The notes: generated by a model from the sequence alone, not told the origin. A stretch of 64,000 nt of DNA from Streptococcus oricebi (GCF_017883985.1 NZ_PRDG01000004.1:187253-251252), one strand, 5' to 3'; shown: positions 47,571 through 55,099, counted from the stretch's first letter. Translations and numbers: made by a program.

Positions 47571-47902
47571 CCGTTATCAATCTCCTTTCTCACATTGGCT
47601 TGGGAAGTTGAATTAAGCAGGGTTTCTAGTCCTTCAACAGCCTCCTTTAATTCTTTGACACTAGTAGAAAAATCACCTTGGTACTGCTTGATAAAATCTT
47701 TCAAGCCCAGATACTGCTCCTTAGCTTGTCCACTCCAAAGACTGTCGCTACTTTCCACACTAGAAATATTAGCCGGAATGGTTGTCTCAATTAAGGTCAC
47801 AGCCGTTTTGAGTTGCTCTAATACGGCAGAGATATTACTGCTTTCATATTGAACCGTTGGTGCAGTATAACGGTCTTGAATTTCATTGATATCTGTATTC
47901 AT
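47567..47902 (-). CDS. WXG100-like small secreted protein, module A
   Basis: 111-aa helical hairpin protein with a central W-x-G turn (SLWSGQAKEQYLGLKDF, about 51-67) between two long helices, the mark of WXG100/Esx proteins secreted by type VII systems. Paralogue of 53769-54104. It occupies the esxB position. It lacks an obvious C-terminal YxxxD/E export motif, so it may travel as partner of another protein. Confidence 0.8.
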   Translation of the reverse strand: MNTDINEIQDRYTAPTVQYESSNISAVLEQLKTAVTLIETTIPANISSVESSDSLWSGQAKEQYLGLKDFIKQYQGDFSTSVKELKEAVEGLETLLNSTSQANVRKEIDNG

Positions 47903-47914
47903 GCCATGTCCTCC

Positions 47915-48310
47915 TTACCACCATATTCTCTCAAAAGGATTTATTTTCCCTTCATTATATTGATCCTTAACACGGTCCATCTGGCTATTTAAACTACTAA
48001 TCTTAGATTCTAAGAGATTGTGCAGATTGACAAAGGAATTATTAGCGTCGCGTACATAATCACGGTACTTGGTCATCATTTTAACATCTTCTTTGAGATG
48101 TTCAGACAGGTTACTGATATAGTGATAGCCTGGCTCTCCATCTACAATACCAATGATTTTTTCACAGTATTCGATAAATTGATTCATATTATCCAAGCCC
48201 CGCATATAGTTAAGACTATGCGAGCGGATACTATTTCGTACCCGTTCGTATTTTTCTTTTTCCGCCTTATAGTCATTAAAGGCCTGTTTTAATTCTGCAT
48301 CACTTGCCAT
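47915..48310 (-). CDS. EsxC-position coiled-coil protein, module A
   Basis: 131-aa helical, charged protein, paralogue of 54126-54515 (shared NYMRGLDNMNQFIEYCE and YRDYVRDANNSFV). No WxG motif. It holds the esxC position at the head of the accessory genes. The ATG follows AAGGAG. Likely a secreted or accessory helical partner; exact role unknown. Confidence 0.75.
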   Translation of the reverse strand: MASDAELKQAFNDYKAEKEKYERVRNSIRSHSLNYMRGLDNMNQFIEYCEKIIGIVDGEPGYHYISNLSEHLKEDVKMMTKYRDYVRDANNSFVNLHNLLESKISSLNSQMDRVKDQYNEGKINPFERIWW

Positions 48311-48324
48311 ACTATTCTCCTTTT

Positions 48325-48747
48325 CTAATTGCGATACTGCTGGATAATCTCATAGGCTTCCCTTTTCTTCTTCTCAGCCATGCCTGACTGGTAGCTTTGT
48401 ACAAAGACAAAGATGATTACCAGCAGGGCCGGAAAAAGACTGATGTAGCGTTTTTGTCTCATGGACATGGGCACCTTGGTCCCTGTGGTCTTTGTCTTTT
48501 TCAGCTCAGGCTGCTCTTTTTCGATTTGATTTTTTGAAGTGAAGAGCGGAAAAGCTCCGACAAACCAAATAGGGAGCATGATAACCGTCAGGATTGAAAA
48601 ATACCGATTGTAAGAAGGCAGTTGATTGTAAACTAATACAAAAACTCCAACTAAACCAATCAGGTAAGTCAATCCCCACCAAAGAAGCCAACTATAAGCC
48701 TCTTTTTTGATTATCAAATACTCCCTAAGTTGCTCATTTTGTTCCAT
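48325..48747 (-). CDS. Small membrane protein heading module A
   Basis: 140-aa protein with three hydrophobic helices (about 19-41, 47-68, 101-120) and a charged tail (EKKKREAYEIIQQYRN). Not recognised. It is first in the module A operon; the corresponding gene of module B survives only as a 22-codon stub at 54716-54784. Membrane proteins also occur in S. aureus ess toxin modules, so it may help secretion or immunity. The ATG follows AAGGAGG. Confidence 0.75.
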   Translation of the reverse strand: MEQNEQLREYLIIKKEAYSWLLWWGLTYLIGLVGVFVLVYNQLPSYNRYFSILTVIMLPIWFVGAFPLFTSKNQIEKEQPELKKTKTTGTKVPMSMRQKRYISLFPALLVIIFVFVQSYQSGMAEKKKREAYEIIQQYRN

Positions 48748-48929
48748 TGAATCCTCCTTGTCTTGTGACTCTTGTCTCCCCAGTCAAGAAGTAATGAGAT
48801 AAACTTTAATACCCAATGAAAATCAACCTAAATCGCTAACATGCTGGTTAAAAGAAGAGCTTATCCTAACTAGCACAAGTGAAGCTTGGCAATTTTTTAT
48901 GAGTATTGGTATAAAATTATCTACTTTTT

Positions 48930-48958
48930 ATGATAACACGAAGAAAAAAAATAAGCAA
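48930..48958 (-). promoter_or_regulatory. Promoter of toxin module A
   Basis: TTGCTT (48953-48958), 17-nt spacer, TATCAT (48930-48935) on the minus strand. Spacer and flanks (TTCTTCGTGT before the -10) are conserved in front of module B at 54871-54899, as is part of the ~180-nt leader. Confidence 0.65.
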
Positions 48959-48963
48959 ATCTT

Positions 48964-49467
48964 CTAATAATGTCTATTTTGGCAAAAAAAGCAAGTGTCG
49001 TCATCGACCTTGCTTTTCTTATTTAAGTTTTTTACTTGAACATCCTCTCCCTCGACTCCGTCAAGAAATATAGCTGGTAAATCTGGTTCTTGTTTTTTCA
49101 ACCTAAATTTTTGTACTTTGCTAAGTTCAGGTAAGTAACCAAGCTCTCCGTCGGGGAATTTGTCTTCGAACAAATTCTTATATAAAGACCTTATAAACGC
49201 TTTCCAAACAGGGGAGGAATACTCTCCGAAACCCTCAAAAAGGAAGCGGTAGCCATCAGCTCTATCAAAAGCAAGCAAGGCCGTTGCTTTGGTACAAGCT
49301 GAGTTATCAAGCACTGCTTGCGGAAGTTCAAAACCATTGTCCCAATTATAATTATCTAGCAAAATGAACAGTTGTTCGGAACTATTTATACTTTGAACTT
49401 GTTCTAATGCTTTTGTTATGTCTTCAGAATATAGAATATTTGTTAAAAATTTCATGTTATTAGTCAT
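48964..49467 (-). CDS. DUF4274-like immunity protein
   Basis: 167-aa protein whose NYNWDNGFELPQAVLDNSACTKATALLAFDRADG stretch is interrupted here only for reading: NYNWDNGFELPQAVLDN matches the DUF4274 pattern (W-D-x-GFE-P), a family common in toxin immunity loci. The C-terminus has CFFCQNRHY. The ATG at 49465-49467 follows AAGGATG; a GTG start 11 codons upstream lacks a ribosome site. A terminator (49539-49561) lies between it and the module B immunity genes, so it may be expressed weakly or by read-through. Confidence 0.7.
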   Translation of the reverse strand: MTNNMKFLTNILYSEDITKALEQVQSINSSEQLFILLDNYNWDNGFELPQAVLDNSACTKATALLAFDRADGYRFLFEGFGEYSSPVWKAFIRSLYKNLFEDKFPDGELGYLPELSKVQKFRLKKQEPDLPAIFLDGVEGEDVQVKNLNKKSKVDDDTCFFCQNRHY

Positions 49468-49538
49468 AAAATCATCCTTCAATAAGTCTAAACTTTTCAC
49501 AGTTCTTTATATTTCCCAAAGTATGAAAATAATATAGC

Positions 49539-49561
49539 AAAAAGAGGACGATTGTCCTCTT
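49539..49561 (-). terminator. Terminator inside module B immunity block
   Basis: 8-bp stem (49542-49549 with 49554-49561, GATT loop) then UUUUUGC on the minus strand. Same family as 39803-39828: both read TATAGCAAAAA then GAGGACG. Confidence 0.85.
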
Positions 49562-49588
49562 AAAATAGTAGTCTCTGTTCCAACTAAA

Positions 49589-49801
49589 TTATCGATTTTC
49601 TGTGAATATCTTTTCCAAACCTTCAAAAATGACATCCCGCAAGACTTCATTGTAACTGTCATACTGGCGCATTTCTTGGATTTTGTCAAAGGCAATTTTA
49701 ATCGTGCCGTCCACCAAAATCGTAAGCCCAGCAATTTCCTCATCTGACCCCTCTTTTCCAAAAGTATCGTTTAAGATGATTAACTGTCTATTTTCTTCCA
49801 T
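49589..49801 (-). CDS. Unrecognised 70-aa protein
   Basis: Small acidic protein with a strand-helix-helix look at the C-terminus (TIKIAFDKIQEMRQYDSYNE then VLRDVIFEGLEKIF), reminiscent of ribbon-helix-helix proteins. GGATGG precedes the ATG by about 7 nt. It lies 24 nt past kptA and before a terminator. It could be a regulator or a small immunity protein; function unknown. Confidence 0.6.
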   Translation of the reverse strand: MEENRQLIILNDTFGKEGSDEEIAGLTILVDGTIKIAFDKIQEMRQYDSYNEVLRDVIFEGLEKIFTENR

Positions 49802-49825
49802 TATTTTCCATCCATAACATAAAAA

Positions 49826-50377
49826 TTATTTATCTTCTATAATAGAAATATACTCACTAGGAATTGGATCTGAAAGCCATATATCCTCATTTCCAATGTA
49901 AAACTTTACACCATTTTCCCAAGCAGACTGGGCAGCAACCTCTAAAATGATAGCTCTGTCATCCCTTCTCAAAGCTACCTGCTGCGCCGTATTTACATCA
50001 GAAGACAAATGAACATACTGTCTTTCTTTTGGAATTAGCCCCGTTTGTAAAATCTGATTTAAAAATCTTTCAACTGTTCCATGATATAAAACTTTCGGTG
50101 GTTTATTGGCTGTTTTAGATAATTTGTTTTTTATGGAATGTCCATAAAAAGCTCTAATCTTTTCAGCTTTGATTTCATGGCGTTTTTTGTCAGATAGTTC
50201 TATCATTGTTTCGAGGTCAGCTCTTGTAAGTCCTTTCCATAAAGGAGTTTCTGATAATTTATCTATTAAATCGTCAACTGAACACCAACCCTCTGCATCT
50301 AGCTTTATACCATATTTATCTGGATTATGCCTTAATATATAGGATACTTCTCTACTGAGTTTTGTATAATCAAGCAA
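49826..50377 (-). CDS. kptA: RNA 2'-phosphotransferase (KptA/Tpt1)
   Basis: Removes an internal RNA 2'-phosphate using NAD+, the last step of Tpt1-type RNA splice-site repair. The 183-aa protein keeps the family's active-site set: YILRHNP (Arg-His, about 17-23), KIRAFYGHS (Arg, about 67-75), YHGT (about 91-94), QYVHLSSD (about 113-120) and the Arg pair in LRRDDRAIILEV. The start is TTG 50375-50377, 6 nt after AGGTGG; it overlaps the preceding gene by 8 nt. Its place in the immunity block of toxin module B suggests it undoes or repairs damage to RNA by that toxin; this is inference. Confidence 0.92.
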   Translation of the reverse strand: MLDYTKLSREVSYILRHNPDKYGIKLDAEGWCSVDDLIDKLSETPLWKGLTRADLETMIELSDKKRHEIKAEKIRAFYGHSIKNKLSKTANKPPKVLYHGTVERFLNQILQTGLIPKERQYVHLSSDVNTAQQVALRRDDRAIILEVAAQSAWENGVKFYIGNEDIWLSDPIPSEYISIIEDK

Positions 50378-50741
50378 GTCTTTCCACCTCAAAACTATCA
50401 GCAATGACTTGAAAGAAACCTGAGCCGTCCAAGTAAAAAGCATAGTGATTAGGAGACCACAAGGCATAGTCTCTTTCATTTGTTTCTTTTAGCTCCGTTA
50501 ATCTTTTAGAATTTTCAATTTTAATGACGGTATCATAAGAGCCCTCCGTTATTCCAAATTTTGAGGAGGTCCGAGTAAATTCCAAGACGGATTGAAATTT
50601 TAGTAGAACTTCGCTAAACTGCTCCTCATCATCATAACCTGAAATCCGAATCGCCACCTCTAAACCTGTTAGCTGAATTTCAGGCTCTTTTTCTAAATTT
50701 GAAGAAAACATAGGTAAAATATATTCTGTTTTGTAGGTCAT
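50370..50741 (-). CDS. Putative cognate immunity protein of module B toxin
   Basis: 123-aa acidic beta-rich protein starting 5 nt behind the toxin gene with AAAGGA as ribosome site, the standard position of a cognate immunity gene. Family not recognised. Features: EIQLTGLEVAIRISGYDDEE near 20-40 and a C-terminal YALWSPNHYAFYLDGSGFFQ. It overlaps kptA by 8 nt, so the two are coupled. Confidence 0.65.
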   Translation of the reverse strand: MTYKTEYILPMFSSNLEKEPEIQLTGLEVAIRISGYDDEEQFSEVLLKFQSVLEFTRTSSKFGITEGSYDTVIKIENSKRLTELKETNERDYALWSPNHYAFYLDGSGFFQVIADSFEVERLA

Positions 50742-50746
50742 ATTTT

Positions 50747-52591
50747 TTATCCTTTTCTGTTACTTGGTCTAACTTCTTTAATACCTTCCGAAGTAAGTTT
50801 GTTTCTTTGTAGTTGTCCGTCAAGCAAAGTCTCGTGTAACTTTTCTCCCGTCCTATCAATCGTATGCCAATCACTCCTAGGAATACCTGATTGAGTTAAA
50901 GCCTGTGATGTACGGGTATTCAATATCAAAGTCTTTCCATCGCGGTTGATATATTCAACCGGTAAGTCTTTAATATCTATTTTACCTGATTTTATTGCAT
51001 CAATCAAATCATCAATTGTTTTTATAGGTTCCCCTGCTAATTCGGAATATATTTTCTGTCCTTCTGGACTGAACGAGTTACCATATGTCTTTTGTGCATA
51101 ATTTGCATCTTCTGACATTCCTATACCAGTCTTAGTGGATTTGGTATCCACTTCATCTAGCTGCTGTACTTTCTTACCAGCATCAGGGGCTACATCTACT
51201 TTCTTAGTCTCTGGCAGGTCCAAATCTGGTCGGCTCGAACTAGGAATTTCTGTCCTAGGAATTTCCGTTCTAGGGATTTCTGTTTTAGGAATCTCTGTTT
51301 TAGGAATTTCTGTTTTAGGAATCTTGGCTCCTAGTCCATCTAAATCAAGATCGGGCTTCTTATTAAGATTTATTTCAGTTGGTAGGTCCTTGCCAGGTTT
51401 AGTATCTAAATCGGGTTGGGGAACCTGATTATTGCGCGCCTGCATCCTCTTATTGATAGCTCTCGTACCTATTCCGATTGTCCGACCTGCGATAAACTGG
51501 AGGCCCGCACCCAAAGGGTCATCCTTCATAGACACCACAGTATGGGCAAAATCGTTGACATCATCAGCATAGTTAAAGACCTTGCTAGTCGTCTGTACTG
51601 TCGTAGAGGCTGCTTTTCCTGTTTTAGCTAGGACACTTGAATAGGTCGCAAAGCCACCTGTTGCTGCGGTCAAGAAGGCATCTGCACCTGCCCAGATACG
51701 CTCCTCAACCGTCAGACGTTTCCCTGATATAGTTTCACCTGATATAGCCTGATAGCCACTATCAGCTACCAAAAGGCCGGTCCCTCCCGCAATCAAGAAA
51801 GGAGCCAGGCCGGCACCGACCAGTCCTCCACTAAGGATAGTCCCTGTGATAATGGCCCCAATTGCCACGAATCGACCACCAACTTCGACCCACGTCAGCC
51901 ATCCCTTATTATTTTCCTTCCAGGTCGAGCGAGCCCGCTCGTACTCCCCTAACTTAGTTGGAAACATGGTTTCCATCAGCTCTTGATCACTTAGATTATT
52001 CAGCTTATCATACTGCTCTTTATTGGTCGTTTCCAGTTTTTTTAGAGCATTATTGGCTAGGTCCAAACGCTGCTTATAGAGTTCTTGCGCCCCCTTAATG
52101 GGACTGTTTTTATTGTTGAGAATATCTGAAAGAGTAAGATACTTTTTCTCAACACTTTCCATGTAACCGCCACCCGGATTCCCTACGGTAGAGTTTATTC
52201 TGACCCGACGCACATCCGTATAGGTAAAATGTTCACTTTTATAAGTATTGTCCCCTTCATTAATCTTATTTAGGCTATCTAGGGCATCGTCCAAGCCCTC
52301 AAAAAATTTACCATCAATATTTTCCATAATGTGATGGTGAATTTTCTTGGCTGCGTCTAAACGCCTACAAGCCCGCTGGTTAGCATCTTCTAAAGTATTA
52401 TGAGGCATGTCCCGACCCAAAGTAGCATCTCCTGTAGGGCTGTACATGAAGTCCAAGCCTTCCTCTCTCAGTCTAGGAACCACATCATCAATATCGCTCA
52501 AGATTTGCTTGACACAGTCGATATTACTGTGACCAATTCCTGACTTGCTCCCGTCTTTAAAGTCTTCCTTATAAGAATAATATCTAGCCAT
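50747..52591 (-). CDS. EsaD-like type VII secretion toxin, module B
   Basis: 614-aa paralogue of the module A toxin over the first ~390 residues (MARYYSYKEDFKDGSK; SISGETISGKRL-type pre-toxin motif at about 290-305), then a different linker built of EIPKT units (about 450-480) and an unrelated tip (about 496-614). The tip has GEPIKTIDDLIDAIKSGKID, LPVEYINRDGKTLILNTRTS and QALTQSGIPRSDW; this recalls ParB/Srx-like folds, but I cannot name the activity. The ATG at 52589-52591 follows GGGAGGGACGAG and overlaps the upstream stop by 8 nt. Secretion would need a type VII core encoded elsewhere. Confidence 0.83.
   Translation of the reverse strand: MARYYSYKEDFKDGSKSGIGHSNIDCVKQILSDIDDVVPRLREEGLDFMYSPTGDATLGRDMPHNTLEDANQRACRRLDAAKKIHHHIMENIDGKFFEGLDDALDSLNKINEGDNTYKSEHFTYTDVRRVRINSTVGNPGGGYMESVEKKYLTLSDILNNKNSPIKGAQELYKQRLDLANNALKKLETTNKEQYDKLNNLSDQELMETMFPTKLGEYERARSTWKENNKGWLTWVEVGGRFVAIGAIITGTILSGGLVGAGLAPFLIAGGTGLLVADSGYQAISGETISGKRLTVEERIWAGADAFLTAATGGFATYSSVLAKTGKAASTTVQTTSKVFNYADDVNDFAHTVVSMKDDPLGAGLQFIAGRTIGIGTRAINKRMQARNNQVPQPDLDTKPGKDLPTEINLNKKPDLDLDGLGAKIPKTEIPKTEIPKTEIPRTEIPRTEIPSSSRPDLDLPETKKVDVAPDAGKKVQQLDEVDTKSTKTGIGMSEDANYAQKTYGNSFSPEGQKIYSELAGEPIKTIDDLIDAIKSGKIDIKDLPVEYINRDGKTLILNTRTSQALTQSGIPRSDWHTIDRTGEKLHETLLDGQLQRNKLTSEGIKEVRPSNRKG
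51242..51325. repeat. 15-bp tandem repeat in toxin linker
   Basis: Five units of 15 bp (51242-51316; AGGAATTTCTGTCCT and variants) plus a partial sixth. They encode the pentapeptide (T)EIP(K/R) on the minus strand. In-frame repeats like this can expand or shrink by slippage and change linker length without breaking the gene. Confidence 0.9.
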
Positions 52592-53111
52592 CTCGTCCCT
52601 CCCGGTCCCAAGCTCCGCCTGTTCCTGACAGAATATCGGCAGAGCTTCGATTTTCCTTGCGCATATTTTCACCAATCGTATCCTGGCCATTTGCATCCTG
52701 GCCCTGGGTCTGAATGGATTTTTTCAAGTTATTGAAGTTCTCGTCTGGCTTATCCCTGAGGGCTTGCTTGTCTTCTTCCGGAGCTTCTGGACTGTTCAAA
52801 ATGCTATTAGCAATATCCATGGCCAGTAGCTTATCGGTATCAATCATGGCCCTATGAGTGTTTAGGGTATGCTTAAAGAGTACCTCGGTTAAGGTTTGCA
52901 TGGTCTGGGCCTTGCTGACATAACTGGCTAATTGACCGCCCCCTTCGGGAATCATTCGATTGTGGGCCTCTCCATGCGAGGTGAGAGAGGGCAGCCCCTC
53001 TACTACTTGCTGTAAGTGGCCGACCAACTGGGTAGTAGAACTGCTCAAGAGGCGAATATCCACTAGGAGCTGCTCTTGCTTTTCAAGGTTAATACTAATT
53101 TTTTCAACCAT
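52584..53111 (-). CDS. EsxD-position helical accessory protein, module B
   Basis: 175-aa helical protein, paralogue of 46433-46909; MVEKISINLEKQEQLLVDIR at the start and YVSKAQTMQTLTEVLFKHT in the middle are conserved, whereas the last 50 residues are longer and Gln/Asp-rich. It starts 1 nt after the chaperone-like gene and overlaps the toxin gene by 8 nt. Presumed adaptor of the toxin N-terminus, as inferred from the esxD-like position. Confidence 0.75.
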   Translation of the reverse strand: MVEKISINLEKQEQLLVDIRLLSSSTTQLVGHLQQVVEGLPSLTSHGEAHNRMIPEGGGQLASYVSKAQTMQTLTEVLFKHTLNTHRAMIDTDKLLAMDIANSILNSPEAPEEDKQALRDKPDENFNNLKKSIQTQGQDANGQDTIGENMRKENRSSADILSGTGGAWDREGRDG

Positions 53112-53112
53112 C

Positions 53113-53772
53113 TTAGACCCTCACTTTCAAGTCTGCAATTACTAGGTCCCTTAACTCTGAGCCAGATAGGGAACGAATCATCTCTTTTGAATAATCAAAC
53201 TCATAGATACCAGAAGGAGCTTCAAAAAAGAGGCTGTCCTTTATCAATTCCCTTCTCCGAAAGGTCTGGAGGTGTAGAGCTTCCCTATTTCGATAATAGG
53301 TTTGCAAACGAAAGCTGGAAAAAGGTTCCCAAGTATAGTAGGCATAATTTTTCCGCTTCTTCTCCAAATCCTCTAGTAATGGATGTATCTCCTTGAGGTG
53401 TGCTAGAAAAATCAGGCTATGGAGATTTTCTAGGACATAGCGATTATCCCCAATTTTCTTAATCACGATACTATTCCACTTGTTACTATCGGTCTCTTGG
53501 GCACAGAAATAATTGTTGTCGACCTGGCAATGATAATAGGCCCTATGATAGCCTTTCAAAAAGGCTCCATAATAGGCACAGGCCTGGCTAGGTTTGTGGT
53601 CGACAATCAAGCCCATAGCCGCCAAGTCTTGATAGCCTTGCTCCAGAGTTCGACGCAAATCATCCAAACGTGACTTGCCCTCTTGATGAGGCAAGGGGAG
53701 CAGGAATAGGTCATCCGAATATTCATTAAAGATATGTAAGGCATAGAGAGCCTCTAAACTAAAAGTCATCAT
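53113..53772 (-). CDS. EsaE-like chaperone (DUF5081-type), module B
   Basis: 219-aa protein, the closest of all module A/B pairs to its counterpart at 46911-47570 (for example LEALYALHIFNEYSDDLFLL and DSLFFEAPSGIYEFDYSKEM). The conservation fits a chaperone that serves both toxins' shared N-terminal domain. Joined to the upstream WxG gene by an ATGA overlap. Assignment to the EsaE group is by position and size. Confidence 0.7.
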   Translation of the reverse strand: MMTFSLEALYALHIFNEYSDDLFLLPLPHQEGKSRLDDLRRTLEQGYQDLAAMGLIVDHKPSQACAYYGAFLKGYHRAYYHCQVDNNYFCAQETDSNKWNSIVIKKIGDNRYVLENLHSLIFLAHLKEIHPLLEDLEKKRKNYAYYTWEPFSSFRLQTYYRNREALHLQTFRRRELIKDSLFFEAPSGIYEFDYSKEMIRSLSGSELRDLVIADLKVRV

Positions 53773-54104
53773 GCGTTATCTATCTCCTTTACAACCTCTG
53801 ACTCAGAAGTACTATTTAACAGAGTTTCCAGTCCCTCCACTGCGGCCTGCAAAATACTGATACTGTTCAAAAAGTCCCCCTGATACTGCTGGATAAAATC
53901 CTTGAGTCCTAAATATTGCTCCTTGGCTTGCCCCTCCCAAAGTTGCTCACTCTGCGACATCTTAGCAATATCGGCCGGGATGGTCGTTTCAATCAAGGTC
54001 ATTGCTGCCTTAAGAGACTCCAAAACAGCTTGAATATTGCTGCTTTCGTATTCAATCGTATCTGCGCTGTAGCGACCCTGTATATCATTGATATTTGTAT
54101 TCAT
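53769..54104 (-). CDS. WXG100-like small secreted protein, module B
   Basis: 111-aa helical hairpin with LWEGQAKEQYLGLKDFIQQY (about 54-73) giving the W-x-G turn. Paralogue of 47567-47902 and very similar in the second helix. esxB position. The ATG follows AAAGGATG. Confidence 0.82.
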   Translation of the reverse strand: MNTNINDIQGRYSADTIEYESSNIQAVLESLKAAMTLIETTIPADIAKMSQSEQLWEGQAKEQYLGLKDFIQQYQGDFLNSISILQAAVEGLETLLNSTSESEVVKEIDNA

Positions 54105-54125
54105 CTATTTCATCCTTTCTAGCTA

Positions 54126-54515
54126 CTATATCCTTTCCCAGAATTGCTTGCCTTCATTATAGGCGTCTTTAACGGCAGCAATCTGACGATCAAACCTCGC
54201 AATCTCTGCCTCTAGCTTCTCATAGAGCTCAACAAAGGAATTATTGGCATCACGAGCATAATCTCGATAGTCCTTCAAGACCTTGAGATCCTCCTTGAGG
54301 TTGCTGGCTAGATTATTTACATAATGATAGCCGGCATCGTTGTCAACGATGGCCACAATCGCCTCACAATAATCAATAAAATTATTCATATTATCCATGC
54401 CCCGCATGTAATTCAGGTTACGGTCTCGAATCCTATTTCTAATTCGCTCACATCTTGCTTTTTCCTCTTTAAAGGTAGCAAATTGATCTTTTAATTCTGC
54501 ATCATTTTCAGCCAT
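54126..54515 (-). CDS. EsxC-position coiled-coil protein, module B
   Basis: 129-aa charged helical protein, paralogue of 47915-48310 (NLNYMRGMDNMNNFIDYCEA; DYRDYARDANNSFVELYEKL). First intact gene of module B. The ATG follows AAGGAGACTG. A strong terminator-like hairpin lies upstream at 54602-54646, between it and the conserved module promoter. Confidence 0.75.
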   Translation of the reverse strand: MAENDAELKDQFATFKEEKARCERIRNRIRDRNLNYMRGMDNMNNFIDYCEAIVAIVDNDAGYHYVNNLASNLKEDLKVLKDYRDYARDANNSFVELYEKLEAEIARFDRQIAAVKDAYNEGKQFWERI

Positions 54516-54601
54516 TTCAGTCTCCTTTCCTCATTACCAACATATATTTTCCTGCTCATCTATAAACTAGAACACCCTGTTCTTTGCCCTTCCTTTTTAG
54601 G

Positions 54602-54646
54602 AAAAAACAAAAAGAGAGCAAGATAATCCCAGACTTAATCTAGCTC
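54602..54646 (-). terminator. Terminator-like hairpin in module B leader
   Basis: GAGC/GCTC outer arms (54616-54619 with 54643-54646) and an inner stem with one bulge, followed on the minus strand by CTTTTTGTTTTTT. It lies downstream of the module promoter and upstream of the first intact gene, so it would cut expression of module B unless bypassed. The 584-nt stretch 54516-55099 holds this, a gene stub, a promoter and the aguA terminator. Confidence 0.65.
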
Positions 54647-54715
54647 CTTCCCCTTCTATCAGATCTTGTTTTATCAAACAAGCTCTAACCAAGCAAAAAG
54701 CTAGACTAAACCTCA

Positions 54716-54784
54716 TTAAAGAAGCCAATAACCGGCTCCCTTTTTGATTATCAAATACTCTCTTTGTTTCTCATCTTGTTTCAT
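54716..54784 (-). pseudogene. Stub of the small membrane protein gene, module B
   Basis: 22 codons and a stop: MKQDEKQREYLIIKKGAGY then WLL and TAA. It matches the first 22 residues of the 140-aa membrane protein of module A, with the AAGGAGG ribosome site kept. The rest of the gene is missing. Confidence 0.8.
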
Positions 54785-54870
54785 CTGAAACCTCCTTGTG
54801 CTGTGTTCTTTGGTCCCCCCACTGCCAAGAAGTTATGAGATAAGTACTTTATATATAATTGTTCATCTCT

Positions 54871-54899
54871 ATCATAACACGAAGAATAAAAATGTGCAA
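54871..54899 (-). promoter_or_regulatory. Promoter of toxin module B
   Basis: TTGCAC (54894-54899), 17-nt spacer, TATGAT (54871-54876) on the minus strand, with the TTCTTCGTGT spacer end shared with the module A promoter. Confidence 0.65.
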
Positions 54900-54929
54900 A
54901 TACTTTTCATCTGTCTAAAAATATTGTTA

Positions 54930-54972
54930 AAAAGAGCGAAACAGGACTCCTTCCCTAAAGGAAAAAGTCCTG
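54930..54972 (-). terminator. Terminator after aguA
   Basis: Stem CAGGACT/AGTCCTG (54942-54948 with 54966-54972) with an inner CCTT/AAGG pairing, then TTTCGCTCTTTTT on the minus strand, 128 nt past aguA. Confidence 0.75.
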
Positions 54973-55099
54973 CCTCATTCTTAATCATAGCGAGTTAAAC
55001 CAAACTAGTCCAAGAACTTACTAACTTCTGAATATAGTTAAGCAATAGTTAAAAACTGACTCTCATAATTTCTTGACCCAAATTCAGAAACCTTATCCC

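Noticed and set aside
49507..49761. 84-codon frame in the module B immunity block
   Set aside because: Overlaps the 70-aa gene in another frame, with no ribosome site and low-quality composition.
51242..51325. CRISPR-like array
   Set aside because: Units are 15 bp without spacers and are in frame within a protein linker.
54569..54583. LexA/SOS box
   Set aside because: GAAC and GTTC are separated by 5 nt, not the 4 of the Gram-positive SOS box; noted only as a palindrome.
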